A DNA stretch of 64,000 nt from Candidatus Rifleibacteriota bacterium (GCA_024710355.1 JANJUX010000007.1:1-64000); one strand, 5' to 3'. Positions 53,071 to 62,114 are shown, counted from the first letter of the stretch. The notes: generated by a model not told the origin, from the sequence alone. Translations and numbers: made by a program.

Positions 53071-54681
53071 ATGAAAGACAAGTTTGCAAAGTTTAAAGAA
53101 CTGATTCGCGCCGATGTTGTGCTTGTCAGCATGGCGCTGGCAATATTTCTGGCGCTTTTTGACGCATGGTGTCTGCTTTATTCAGGTGGCCTCTCTTTTT
53201 CATGGCATGCCCTGATTGCGACAGCGGCCCTTCTTGGTATCAGCCTCAAGGTTGATGATCGTTTTTTTCTCTGGGCACTGGGCTTGTCTGTGCCGAATCT
53301 GGTGGTTATTTTTATCTTTGCCGTTTCTGGTGGAATCGCCGGCCAGTTTTTTTATGGCATTTTTTCACAGCTGCTGGCAATTGCAATTGTTTCGGTTTTT
53401 CATCAGCGTTTTGCTTCGGCTTATATTGCCGAAGCTGAATTTGGCAAGTTGAAGCGTGAATACCGTGATGCTAAAGATACCGTCCTGGCGCGAATTCTTA
53501 ATTTCAGCCTTATCGGATGCATGAAAGAAAGGCGTCGGGTAATTTCGCAGGCTTATCATGCCTTGCAGCAGGTTTTCAGGGTTGATAAGGCTGTGGTCTT
53601 TCTCGCGGATTACAAAAACAATCTTCTGGTGCCCTATGTCGGGCCTGGTTTGCTGGCTGACAAAAACGTCGGAAATCTTATGGTTACCCCGGAATTCTGG
53701 GAAAAAAACGCTTACGACCCGGAAAAGGGCGTGTTGAACGTCATCAGCGGTCGCTCAACTCTGCCATCTCTAAGACAGCTGATACCCGGTGCAAGTCTCG
53801 ATGCCGTTGCCGTCATGCCCCTGAGCGCCGCCGGAAAAGTAATTGGTCTGATAGCTGTCGTTAAGCAGAAACCAGAGAATCGCCATTACCTTGAACCAGA
53901 GCTGTTCATAACCTTTGCCTATGTTCTTGCCTCGGCGCTTGAGAATTGCCAGCTTCACGAAATGCGCATCAGCATGCTTGACACAGCAACGAAGAAGTCA
54001 CAGCAGATCGAGGCAAGCTTCAGTAAATACGTTTCTAAAGCGGTTGTCAGTGAACTGGTGAATAACGAAAACCTCGCGGTGCTCGGCGGCAAAAAACGAC
54101 AGATAACGGTGATGATGGCAGATCTGCGCGGCTTTACCCGTCTTACCGGTGTTCTGAATATTGAATATCTGGTGCAGATGCTGAATACATGGTTTGAAGA
54201 AGCTTCGAATCTGATTTTAAAAAGTCAGGGTACAATCGATAAGTATATGGGTGACTGTATTATGGTTATCTTTGGTGCGCCGCTTGCCAAGCCGGATGAT
54301 CAGCTTCGCTGTGTCTATACGGCTTTTCGACTGCACGAAAAATTTGAGCAGTTTGCGCGTGGTCTCAAACTTCCGCATGGGCATTCGCTTGGGCTTGGTA
54401 TTTCGATCTGTTCGGGCGAGGCGGTGGTCGGCAATTTTGGCTCATCGAGCCGCATGGAATACACTGCCATTGGTGAAACGGTAAATCTGTCAGCCCGGCT
54501 CGAAAAAATTGCCGAAGCCGGCGAGATCGTTGTTGATGGTAATACTTTCAGCCAGTTGCCGGTAGACAGTTTCGAATACACTGTAGCTGAAAATGTGGCG
54601 GTAAAGGGTATTGCAAACCAGACTGTCTACAGATTGCATGCGATTATTAAAGCTTCGCCGGCTGATTTTGAGTCCGTCTGA
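53071..54681 (+). CDS. Membrane GAF-class III nucleotide cyclase
   Basis: 536 residues. Three or more membrane helices lie within residues 12-115 (VLVSMALAIFLALFDAW, HALIATAALLGISL, NLVVIFIFAVSGGIAGQFFYGI), then a GAF domain (about 165-300) and a class III cyclase domain (about 345-525). Metal-binding Asp residues are in MADLRGFTRLT (D351) and MGDCIMVIFGAP (D395); EYTAIGETVNLSARLE is the conserved C-terminal motif. It probably makes cAMP, responding to a signal at its GAF or membrane domain. The substrate could be GTP instead, because adenine-selecting residues were not checked. Directly upstream of the second pilin-type cluster. Confidence 0.9.
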   Translation: MKDKFAKFKELIRADVVLVSMALAIFLALFDAWCLLYSGGLSFSWHALIATAALLGISLKVDDRFFLWALGLSVPNLVVIFIFAVSGGIAGQFFYGIFSQLLAIAIVSVFHQRFASAYIAEAEFGKLKREYRDAKDTVLARILNFSLIGCMKERRRVISQAYHALQQVFRVDKAVVFLADYKNNLLVPYVGPGLLADKNVGNLMVTPEFWEKNAYDPEKGVLNVISGRSTLPSLRQLIPGASLDAVAVMPLSAAGKVIGLIAVVKQKPENRHYLEPELFITFAYVLASALENCQLHEMRISMLDTATKKSQQIEASFSKYVSKAVVSELVNNENLAVLGGKKRQITVMMADLRGFTRLTGVLNIEYLVQMLNTWFEEASNLILKSQGTIDKYMGDCIMVIFGAPLAKPDDQLRCVYTAFRLHEKFEQFARGLKLPHGHSLGLGISICSGEAVVGNFGSSSRMEYTAIGETVNLSARLEKIAEAGEIVVDGNTFSQLPVDSFEYTVAENVAVKGIANQTVYRLHAIIKASPADFESV

Positions 54682-54785
54682 GGCAATATGACGCGATTTT
54701 TAAAAACTTTTGCTTATTTTTCCCGGTAGTTACTTATAAATAGAGGATTTTTTGTGTACAATTGTCAGAAGGGTGTCACTGATTA

Positions 54786-55619
54786 ATGTTTGATGATTTA
54801 AAGAAAAACCTTGAAGGAATTGACCTCAGCGATTTTCGTTTGATGATCGCCGGGGTTCTGCTGCTGCTTTTACCGCTGTTTTATCTTGTTTTTTTTGCTG
54901 GCCGCATTGACGAAACTCAGACCACGACTCGAATTGCCATTACTGAAATGGGCAAACAGTCGGCGTTTAACCTTACCTCGATAAGTAAAACTCCGGGAGC
55001 TGCCGGCAGCAGAGGCGCCATACCGGCGATTACTCCCAAGGTCGAGCAGGTCGAATCCGAACTCGATCGCGCCTGGCAGAAGATTCAGGCGACTCCGAGA
55101 GTGATTACGCTGCCTCCTGATATCCCGGTCGAAACGCGGCAGATGGTCGAGGCCGAAGACGACCCTGATATATGCGAGGCCAATTCCCTGCTCGACCGAT
55201 GCGAGTTTGCCACTGCCGAAAAGCATTATCGCGAAGCAATCAGTGATGCCGGGTCGAATCACTTTAAAGAACTTTTTGCCTGGGGCGGCCTGATGGAAAT
55301 CTACCAGCTGCAGGGCGACCGCAACAAGTTTCGTGAGGCATTCGCGAACTATGCGAAAACAGCACAAAAGCTGCAGCACGTTTACGGGCCGCTGGCAGAC
55401 AATGTGGCGCGCGCTTACCAGATGTTCGAACAGATTGAAAAAATCGATTCGGGCAAGCTGCGTGAGTATCTGACCCGTGCCAATCTTGAGGCGGGCACAA
55501 AAACTTCTTACGAAGAATTTATCAACAGCATCAAAGCGACAAAAGAGTGGTTCCCGGGCAATCTTCCTGATCCGCCCGCAACTATTCCAGAAATGATGCA
55601 ACCTGGAAACGGTGGTTAA
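54786..55619 (+). CDS. Membrane-anchored TPR-like protein, first gene of the second pilin cluster
   Basis: 277 residues. One N-terminal helix (about 20-41, LMIAGVLLLLLPLFYLVFFAG), a linker and TPR-like helices (about 130-230: EANSLLDRCEFATAEKHYREAI, ELFAWGGLMEIYQLQGDRNKF). Periplasmic by topology. PilF/Tgl-type pilotins are also TPR proteins, but they are lipoproteins and this is not. The PilX-like gene follows after 40 bases. A TTGTGTACAAT element at 54752-54762 lies 24 bases upstream. Confidence 0.68.
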   Translation: MFDDLKKNLEGIDLSDFRLMIAGVLLLLLPLFYLVFFAGRIDETQTTTRIAITEMGKQSAFNLTSISKTPGAAGSRGAIPAITPKVEQVESELDRAWQKIQATPRVITLPPDIPVETRQMVEAEDDPDICEANSLLDRCEFATAEKHYREAISDAGSNHFKELFAWGGLMEIYQLQGDRNKFREAFANYAKTAQKLQHVYGPLADNVARAYQMFEQIEKIDSGKLREYLTRANLEAGTKTSYEEFINSIKATKEWFPGNLPDPPATIPEMMQPGNGG

Positions 55620-55659
55620 CGTATGTATATCAGCGGGCGAAAAAATTGCGAGGTGGCTT

Positions 55660-58551
55660 ATGCGAAACCAGCATTTTAAAAAGACTGTCAGACGACAGGG
55701 TAATGTTATGGCTGTGGTAATTGGTATCCTGGCGGTGCTGTTCACCGCAGCCGTTTACTTCGGGTCTTCGACCATAGATCGCACTCGTCAGTCAAAAAGG
55801 GCTCTCGGTGGTGATCAGACCGCCTCGCTGGCCGAAGCTGCCGTCAATCGCGCTATCCATATAATGAGCAAGGCGATGAATGATCCGAAATCATTCGATA
55901 AGGCCGCCAATATCAAAAATCTTGCCATAATGCTGCGCTACCCGCTCCCGGTAAAGACGCCGGAGGCGAATGAGGCAAATGCTGAACTCGGCAAAGACGA
56001 CCTTCTCGATATATCGGTCATGGAAAAAGAGGGTGTGCCCTCAAAAGTCGAACTGAAACTGGCAGATCTCAGAATCAAGCCACAGGGTGAAGACTGGCTC
56101 GACGAAATGATTGCTTACGCCTGTGCCGACCGTGCCAAAAGCTATGATGTGACGGTAACCGTCGAAATTGAAAAAGCCTGCCGGATCAATGCCAAACCGC
56201 TGCCTTCGGGTAAATATGAAGTGCCGGGCATCGACTGTGAATTTTCGGTGCGCAAAGATGTGCTGGGCTTTCTCGAAAATAAGGGAATGCTGAACTTTAT
56301 TCTCGAATTTCCTGACTGGCTGTCGCTGTTCAATTTTTCAATTCCGATAAGCGTCTGGGTGCCGATAGTCGACCTTGAAATCAGGCTGGCGACGATTGAC
56401 CCGGCACCGATAATTGACCTTGCTATTCAGCCCCTTACCAAAGGTAGTCAGCTTGCTGATGCCATGAACTGCCCTGATGGCATCGGAGTAAAAGATTATT
56501 TTGTTCTCGACAAGATCTTACGGGCACTGTTTCATCGCATGCTCGACAAACCAAATCTTTATCCGATCAAGATCATGTTTGACAAGGATTTTTTTACGGC
56601 AACCTCGGATCTCTGGCCATCTGCAGTCAAGGTGCCCGAAGACTACAGCCGTCATGTCGAAAAATACGGCAACATCAAAATTTCTTCGGTGGCGCGCATA
56701 GAATTCAATGATGGCACCTCGTCAGAGCGCCGTATTGAAGCCACCAAAGATTTCAAAGTATCCGATTTCATGCCGATGGCGCCGCTGTACAGCTTTTTTA
56801 TGGCCAACGCCACTAATGACCGGGTGAATTTCAATGACAATGGCGGCCAGTTCTATGTTAACAACAGCGCCGGCCGCATCATGAGCAAAGATGAGCGCGA
56901 AAAACGCAAAGAGACTGCCGGTCAGATCCGTGTTAATTTCAAACCCGACGACTGGAGTGATACTAACCCAGGCACGCCGCTGGTAATCAATACCTCTCTT
57001 ATGGGTCACCATCAGGGCCCAAAACTTTCGGGCAACGGTGTTGCCAATACCGCGATGAATCTGGCGGTTGGTGCCGATGGTCTGCTCATGCTCGGACGAA
57101 CCAAGAATGCCATTATTTCGAAGGCTTCGTATAATATCGATGGCACGATCAATTCTAAAAACGTCAACACCCGCAAGGGAAGCCCGCTGCCGAAAGAACT
57201 GAAGTTCTCGCGCGGCCCGGTGCGCCACGGTTTTCAGCTGTCGTCGGACATTTCAGCCCAGCATGCCAAAATGCTCCACCAGGACCCCAAATACATCGAG
57301 AACCGCAAACAGTATCAGACAAGCGCCCTCAAGCAGCGCAACGACTCATACAAATGGTGGACCAAAGATGAACATAAAATGGCCCACGAAGATTATCTCA
57401 AGAAAAAGGCTGAAAGTATCAGTTTTCTGCCTGACCCCGAAAAAATAAGTTCGAACATTTTTTCGTTTGGTATCAGTATGGCAATCCGCGCTGTCGGGCA
57501 GTCGCTCAACGCGCCAATCGGTAATGGTGCGGTTGTTCTCGGATCGAATCCGCCTGCTGACGCCTTTGCCAGAATGAAATTGCCATGGATGGGCACGAGC
57601 AACAGTTATTACTGCCTGCCGTCCCTGGGTTGGGGGCAGAACAAAACCCATCTTTTTGGTCTGAATGCCTGGTATCCGACTCTGTCGCGTGATATCGAGG
57701 GCATGGTTGCCAAACGCTACCGCCAGTGGCATGTCACTATCGTTGGTCTGTTCGCCAAAGACCGCCTGCCATTGCTGCCGTTTCCGCCACCCTGGTGCTT
57801 TTTGCCACCGGTTCCTGTGCCTTTCTGGTTTGCTGACCAGATAATCAACAAGTATGACTACAATATGTGGTTCATGAAGGCCTATGACTCGGATGACGAC
57901 ACAGCTGACGCCGGAATGTCGATGTATGACCCTGAATACACGGTAAACATGCCGGCCAACTTTTACGCCACCGAGCAGTATGCCAAGAAATCGAATTATT
58001 TCTATGCCGATGCCGAAAGCTTTGTAAAAGATCTTCCCAATCGCATGGTTACACTTGACGGCAAAAAGGCTTTGCAGCTTAACGGCATTACCTTCATTGC
58101 CGGTTCGCTCGGCACCGACAGCAAACCTTTCACCGCCCCCGAGGGCGATACTTTCTACGTTACCGGCAAGGGCATGCTCGTCGTTTCCGGCAACGTCAGC
58201 CTTGGTTGCAGCATAAAATACCTCGAAGAGCCCGAAAAACCGACGGTTTTCAGCCTGATCGTGCGCAATGGCGGCCTGATTGTAACCAACAGTGGTGATT
58301 TTGTCATCGAAGGCTCGGTTTTTACCAACCGGGGTCTGTATGTGGGATCTAACACTACCCTGAATATCCAGGGCAACTGGGTTACCAACGAATTCGCCAA
58401 ACATCGTATGCGTGGCGAGGTCATGGTCGATTACGTCGCCTCAAAACTTCGCCCTTCGCTGGGCTCTCTGCATCCGCAAACCGGCAAATACGATCCGAGA
58501 CGTTATAATCTGGCGCTTTCATCACGTTGGAGCGCCTGGAAAGTCGACTGA
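55660..58551 (+). CDS. Large PilX-like pilus assembly protein
   Basis: 963 residues. An N-terminal RRQGNVMAVVIGILAVLFTAAVY helix with AEAAVNRAIHIM just after matches PilX-type N-termini (prepilin-like, no Glu at +5). The remainder is unusually long; DRTRQSKRALGGDQ and PWCFLPPVPVPFWF are distinctive. The last 200 residues (GKGMLVVSGNVSLGCSI, FSLIVRNGGLIVTNSGDF, SNTTLNIQGNW) look like a beta-helix or PilX/PilY1-associated fold. GAGGTGG before 55660 supports this start over 55612. No recognised catalytic motif. It may be a pilus-tip or surface component. Confidence 0.72.
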   Translation: MRNQHFKKTVRRQGNVMAVVIGILAVLFTAAVYFGSSTIDRTRQSKRALGGDQTASLAEAAVNRAIHIMSKAMNDPKSFDKAANIKNLAIMLRYPLPVKTPEANEANAELGKDDLLDISVMEKEGVPSKVELKLADLRIKPQGEDWLDEMIAYACADRAKSYDVTVTVEIEKACRINAKPLPSGKYEVPGIDCEFSVRKDVLGFLENKGMLNFILEFPDWLSLFNFSIPISVWVPIVDLEIRLATIDPAPIIDLAIQPLTKGSQLADAMNCPDGIGVKDYFVLDKILRALFHRMLDKPNLYPIKIMFDKDFFTATSDLWPSAVKVPEDYSRHVEKYGNIKISSVARIEFNDGTSSERRIEATKDFKVSDFMPMAPLYSFFMANATNDRVNFNDNGGQFYVNNSAGRIMSKDEREKRKETAGQIRVNFKPDDWSDTNPGTPLVINTSLMGHHQGPKLSGNGVANTAMNLAVGADGLLMLGRTKNAIISKASYNIDGTINSKNVNTRKGSPLPKELKFSRGPVRHGFQLSSDISAQHAKMLHQDPKYIENRKQYQTSALKQRNDSYKWWTKDEHKMAHEDYLKKKAESISFLPDPEKISSNIFSFGISMAIRAVGQSLNAPIGNGAVVLGSNPPADAFARMKLPWMGTSNSYYCLPSLGWGQNKTHLFGLNAWYPTLSRDIEGMVAKRYRQWHVTIVGLFAKDRLPLLPFPPPWCFLPPVPVPFWFADQIINKYDYNMWFMKAYDSDDDTADAGMSMYDPEYTVNMPANFYATEQYAKKSNYFYADAESFVKDLPNRMVTLDGKKALQLNGITFIAGSLGTDSKPFTAPEGDTFYVTGKGMLVVSGNVSLGCSIKYLEEPEKPTVFSLIVRNGGLIVTNSGDFVIEGSVFTNRGLYVGSNTTLNIQGNWVTNEFAKHRMRGEVMVDYVASKLRPSLGSLHPQTGKYDPRRYNLALSSRWSAWKVD

Positions 58552-58560
58552 GGAAATGCC

Positions 58561-59025
58561 ATGCGTGGTCTGACAATGGTTGAAGTTCTGGTGGCGATTG
58601 CCATAATCGTGATTGCCTTTATTCCGCTGGTGAATCTGATCAGCTCCAATGCTGTGACGACGGTGAAAGTTGGCAACTATGCCAGGGCATCAGGTGTTCT
58701 TACCAAGTTCATGGAAGAACTGAAGCATATTCCGATCAAAAAATTTCAGGAAGACGCGCCTGACATAATGAGTGGCAACCCGATCGATGTGCCGGTGGCG
58801 TTTTATCCTGATACTGTCGCCAGTCTTGAAGAACTGAAAAAAGAAAAGGAATTCTGGCTGAAAGCATCGATGAAAGCTGCAAAAAATGAAGCGGGGCAGC
58901 TGGTCGAGATAGCAATTTCCGCAGAGGTTCTCTGGCATGAGCGCGGTGATAAGACCGCTGCCAATGAGCCGGTGCGCAATCTTAGAGACTTTGCTCTGAT
59001 CTTCAATAACGAAACAAGGTTCTGA
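58561..59025 (+). CDS. Prepilin-type minor pilin (PilV/GspI-like)
   Basis: 154 residues. Cleavage after MRG, then LTMVEVLVAIAIIVIAFIPL with Glu at +5. The mature start TMVEVLVAIAI and a following FMEELKHIPIKKF helix resemble PilV/GspI minor pilins. Ten bases after the PilX-like gene and followed by another prepilin, so all are probably one operon. Confidence 0.85.
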   Translation: MRGLTMVEVLVAIAIIVIAFIPLVNLISSNAVTTVKVGNYARASGVLTKFMEELKHIPIKKFQEDAPDIMSGNPIDVPVAFYPDTVASLEELKKEKEFWLKASMKAAKNEAGQLVEIAISAEVLWHERGDKTAANEPVRNLRDFALIFNNETRF

Positions 59026-59043
59026 CAGGCCATGGAGGTTGCG

Positions 59044-60564
59044 ATGCTGAATAAAAGGAAGACCGGCTTTACACTGGTTGAGCTGATGGTCGCTGCGGCG
59101 CTCGCGTCTCTGGTTCTTGGCAGCGCGTTCGGTATCTGGAGCTATACCCGTCGCAATCTGGCCAGAACCAGCACCCGACAGATTCTGCAGCAGGATGCCA
59201 CCCGCATTCTTACGCAGCTGAAGGCTGATCTCAAAGCCGCCAAGGCCGAAACTTTCAAGGCCGGCGAGAACCCCATGAGCCTTGAATTTATCCGCTATGT
59301 CGTTGATAAAAACGATAACACCAAGCTTTCGGCCGAGCAGACCGAGCCCGTGAAATATGCTTTTGTGAAGCCGATTCTTCGGCGTTCTGCCGGTGACAAA
59401 GGTGCAAAATCCCTTTCCAACAGCGTTGAAAATATCAGAATTTCCAGAAAAAGCCTTTCGGCCGAACAAAAAGAAAAAGACGCTTATCTTGAGTCGAGAG
59501 TCGATATCACTCTCGAAATGAAGAGCATGGTGCCCGGTTCGAAGATCGAAGAGAGTTACACCACTGTCTCTTCTGTAGTAATCCGTGATGAATTTTATGC
59601 TCTGGTTAACAAAGACCGCCAGGAAATCTTTGAAGTGGCCAAAGAAGTGGCGACCGAGATCAGCAAACCTGGAGACAGCCAGTTTTTCAATGATCAGCTC
59701 GATGCCAATGCTCTTAAAAGTCTGACAGACGAGCAACTGACAGACCTTGATAACACCCAGACCAGAAATCTGGAAGATGCGAAAACAGCTGTCAGTGAGA
59801 TAAACGGCCGAATCGAAGATGTTGAAACCGGTAAGAAATGGTGGCAGGGCTTCTTTTTTGGCCTTGGTGCCAACGAAGATGGTGCTGCGGTCGAGGCTTT
59901 GCGCGATAAACTCATTGCCATCAAATGCGACAACGATAATATTCCGGCAAAGGGTTCGGGGAACCGGGCTTCTGAAAAGGTCGTCGAAATAGGCAAAGAG
60001 CTTGACAAGACAGTTGCAAGGCTTGAAACGACATTTATTGCCGATTCCTACAAGAATACCACCTTTTTCGATATCAACAGTACAGATCCCGAACAGAAGA
60101 GAAAGGCCGAAAGTCAGAAACGCGCCTACGATATGAAAGTCATGGACAGGCAGATTGACATGGCCATTGCAAAGATGTCTGAAGAAGAGCGGGCTGCTGC
60201 CGAACAGGCCAACGAACTGCCAAAAAAGATGATCGATCAGTATGTCAGAAGCGAAGCTGACATTCGCCGAGAGATAACATCCTCTGGCATTGCTCAGACA
60301 AGTGAAGAAATTGACACTATGGTTGCCAAAGAAGTGGCGGAGATGAATTTTTTGCGCTCACAATATAATAGCTGCGATCTGGCATGGATGGAAGACAGTA
60401 GTAAAAAGAATCAGGTTCAGGCTTATGATGCTGCCAAGCAGCTCAAAAACCTTGCTGACAGCAAGAAAGACATGCTGATTCTCCAGGAAATGGCTATAGA
60501 TAACAAGGCCGAAATCGCCAGGGCCAGAGAACTTAAAAAGGAAGCTCTTGAGAGTGAGTCCTGA
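59044..60564 (+). CDS. Long prepilin-type protein with coiled-coil C-terminal half
   Basis: 506 residues. Cleavage after KRKTG, then FTLVELMVAAALASLVLGSA with Glu at +5, a PilW/GspJ-like start. Residues about 60-190 form the expected small pilin domain; the remaining 300 residues are highly charged, helix-forming sequence (NLEDAKTAVSEINGRIEDV, KRKAESQKRAYDMKVMDRQI) with no membrane segment, far longer than GspJ (about 200). GGAGG lies five bases before ATG 59044, which is chosen over 59032. Last gene of the cluster, followed by hairpins. Confidence 0.8.
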   Translation: MLNKRKTGFTLVELMVAAALASLVLGSAFGIWSYTRRNLARTSTRQILQQDATRILTQLKADLKAAKAETFKAGENPMSLEFIRYVVDKNDNTKLSAEQTEPVKYAFVKPILRRSAGDKGAKSLSNSVENIRISRKSLSAEQKEKDAYLESRVDITLEMKSMVPGSKIEESYTTVSSVVIRDEFYALVNKDRQEIFEVAKEVATEISKPGDSQFFNDQLDANALKSLTDEQLTDLDNTQTRNLEDAKTAVSEINGRIEDVETGKKWWQGFFFGLGANEDGAAVEALRDKLIAIKCDNDNIPAKGSGNRASEKVVEIGKELDKTVARLETTFIADSYKNTTFFDINSTDPEQKRKAESQKRAYDMKVMDRQIDMAIAKMSEEERAAAEQANELPKKMIDQYVRSEADIRREITSSGIAQTSEEIDTMVAKEVAEMNFLRSQYNSCDLAWMEDSSKKNQVQAYDAAKQLKNLADSKKDMLILQEMAIDNKAEIARARELKKEALESES

Positions 60565-60572
60565 GAAGACCT

Positions 60573-60603
60573 GAACTGTAACAGGGTTTCCCTGTTACAG
60601 TTC
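60573..60603 (+). terminator. Perfect hairpin after the second pilin cluster
   Basis: GAACTGTAACAGGG, 3-base loop, and exact complement to 60603: a 14-bp stem without a T-tract. A second, better terminator follows at 60617-60660, so this may act as an RNA 3'-end stabiliser. Confidence 0.65.
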
Positions 60604-60616
60604 ATTAGAATGCAAG

Positions 60617-60660
60617 GCCGTCAGACAATCTGATATTAAAAGGATTTCTGGCGGCTTTTT
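60617..60660 (+). terminator. Rho-independent terminator
   Basis: GCCGTCAG (60617-60624) pairs with CTGGCGGC (60648-60655, one G-T pair), followed by TTTTT. The 23-base loop holds a small AATC/GATT helix. Confidence 0.55.
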
Positions 60661-61049
60661 GTATATTTTCTGCCCGCCTGTTTGTCGTTTTGCGCTTTTT
60701 TTGTGGATTATAAATCTGTTTTTTTCTCCTTTAAAACCACGAAAATTTCTGCCTTTTTTATAAAATTATGTACCCCGACTCCCTGAAATATTCTTTAAAA
60801 AAATTGACCGCTGCGCAAAAAGGGGTTTAGTTTGTGAAAAAATTAGATAAATTGCGCACCGCTGAATTTAAAACCGGCAATTGTGTACAATCGGCAAAAT
60901 TCGAAATTCTTCACGGCGAAACCCGAATATGTAGAAATGAAAAGCGGTTGTATAATCGCCCCCATGAAATCGTGGCTTATTTAAAGCCTGGTCAAACGGT
61001 TTCAAGTTCTAAGGTCTAATGGTTTCTAATATTTCAGGAGGAATTTAAA
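60661..61049 (+). other. AT-rich intergenic stretch upstream of the Ala/Pro-rich protein gene
   Basis: About 390 bases. Several promoter-like elements are visible: TTGACC at 60804 with TTAGTT 17 bases on, TTGTGTACAAT at 60881-60891 and TATAAT at 60951-60956. A frame from GTG 60834 to 61019 (61 codons) has AAGGGG upstream but no recognisable homology or codon pattern, so I do not call it a gene. I recognise no known RNA family. Confidence 0.5.
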
Positions 61050-61547
61050 ATGCGCAAACTTTTTGGTCTTCTCGTAGCTGTAACTTTCCTGTTCGCCGCT
61101 GGTGTTTCTTTCTCTCAGGACGCCGCTGCTCCCGCCCCGGCAACCACTGAAACTGCCGCTCCGGCTGCTGAACCCGCAGCTCCCGCTGCTGACGCCGCTG
61201 CTCCGACTCCCGCAGTTGCCGAATTCACCGGCGTTGTAGAAGTTACCCCCGCTGATGCAGCCAACAACGAAACTGCAGCTACCATCATTCTTGACCTGGG
61301 CGAAAAGGCTCTCAAACTGGTCGCCGGCGATGCAGCCAAACTGGCCGAAATCGAAAAAGCCAACGGCAAAAAAGTAACCGTTAAGGGCACTCTGGTTCCC
61401 GCCACCGAAGGCAGCCTGATGGATACCCTCCAGGTTACCGAATGGGCAGAAGTAGCCGCTGACGCCGCTGCTCCGACCACTGAAGCTCCGGCCGCTACCG
61501 AAGCTCCCGCCGCCACTGAAGCTCCTGCAGCTACTGAAGGCAACTAA
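61050..61547 (+). CDS. Exported Ala/Pro/Thr-rich protein with small OB-like domain
   Basis: 165 residues. A clean Sec signal (MRKLFGLLVAVTFLFAAGVSFSQ) and a perfect AGGAGG seven to eight bases before the ATG suggest high expression. Low-complexity Ala/Pro regions flank a central domain at about 55-135 (FTGVVEVTPA, ATIILDLGEKALKLVAGD, NGKKVTVKGTLVPA, LQVTEWAEV), with the strand order of small OB-fold periplasmic proteins. The tail has imperfect 18-bp repeats (61482-61535) encoding EAPAAT. No Cys, so not a lipoprotein. Strong terminator downstream. Confidence 0.75.
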   Translation: MRKLFGLLVAVTFLFAAGVSFSQDAAAPAPATTETAAPAAEPAAPAADAAAPTPAVAEFTGVVEVTPADAANNETAATIILDLGEKALKLVAGDAAKLAEIEKANGKKVTVKGTLVPATEGSLMDTLQVTEWAEVAADAAAPTTEAPAATEAPAATEAPAATEGN

Positions 61548-61572
61548 TTTGCTGGTTTAAAGCGAAAAAAGG

Positions 61573-61602
61573 CGCCCTGGTCTAACCAGGGCGTTTTTTT
61601 TT
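61573..61602 (+). terminator. Rho-independent terminator
   Basis: CGCCCTGG (61573-61580), 5-base loop, CCAGGGCG (61586-61593), then ten T, preceded by A6. A textbook terminator for the Ala/Pro-rich protein gene. Confidence 0.93.
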
Positions 61603-61690
61603 GGTCTTTTTCGCGTTTTCATTGTTTTGCCATAAATTTTCTAAACTCAGATATATTGCCGATTTTAATAAAAAAAGTTGTAGAAAATAC

Positions 61691-61719
61691 TTGTCAATAA
61701 TGGCAGATTGTGTTACTAT
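61691..61719 (+). promoter_or_regulatory. Candidate promoter of the RRM protein gene
   Basis: TTGTCA (61691-61696), 17-base spacer, TACTAT (61714-61719), with TATAAT overlapping at 61717-61722. The resulting leader is about 90 bases. Confidence 0.5.
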
Positions 61720-61816
61720 AATTATACGCAATTATGAACGATATTGACCGGGATACCACAGTGATTCTCCGGGATAGAGTGAGTAAGTGTGAAATTTCTT
61801 AGGAGAACCATTTGTG

Positions 61817-62092
61817 ATGAAGATTTACGTCGGAAACCTGCCCTACAGCGTCCGTGATGCCGAACTCGAAGAACTTTTTGCCCCCTACGGCGAAGTTACC
61901 AGCGCCAATGTTATCATTGAACGCGAAACCAATCGCTCAAAAGGCTTCGGCTTTGTTGAAATGCCCTCAAAGACTGATGCTGAAAAGGCAATTGCCGAAC
62001 TGAACAATAAAGAAATCAACGGTCGCGGCCTCAAAGTTAATGAAGCCAAGCCCCGCGAAGATCGCCCGGCTCGCAGACCTTCACGCTACTAA
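61817..62092 (+). CDS. RRM-type RNA-binding protein
   Basis: 91 residues, one RNA recognition motif. RNP2 IYVGNL and RNP1 KGFGFVEM are intact; the tail PREDRPARRPSRY is basic like bacterial Rbp proteins. It binds single-stranded RNA, probably as a post-transcriptional regulator or chaperone. AGGAGA at 61801-61806 suits either the GTG at 61814 or the ATG at 61817; MKIYVGNLPY is the usual family start. Followed by a strong terminator, so monocistronic. Confidence 0.93.
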   Translation: MKIYVGNLPYSVRDAELEELFAPYGEVTSANVIIERETNRSKGFGFVEMPSKTDAEKAIAELNNKEINGRGLKVNEAKPREDRPARRPSRY

Positions 62093-62114
62093 TTCTTAAT
62101 TAGTAACCGAAGCG

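Noticed and set aside
54870..55745. 291-codon open frame antisense to the TPR-like gene
   Set aside because: The plus-strand frame has a membrane helix, TPR pattern and operon context; the antisense one has none.
57346..58404. 352-codon open frame antisense to the PilX-like gene
   Set aside because: It mirrors a highly coding forward frame; composition is Val/Gly/Phe-rich with no homology or start signal.
58690..59736. 348-codon open frame antisense to two prepilin genes
   Set aside because: It spans two genes with clear prepilin motifs on the plus strand and has no independent signals.
60834..61019. 61-codon frame starting GTG upstream of the Ala/Pro-rich gene
   Set aside because: No homology, weak start signal, promoter-like elements inside it; kept only as part of the intergenic description.
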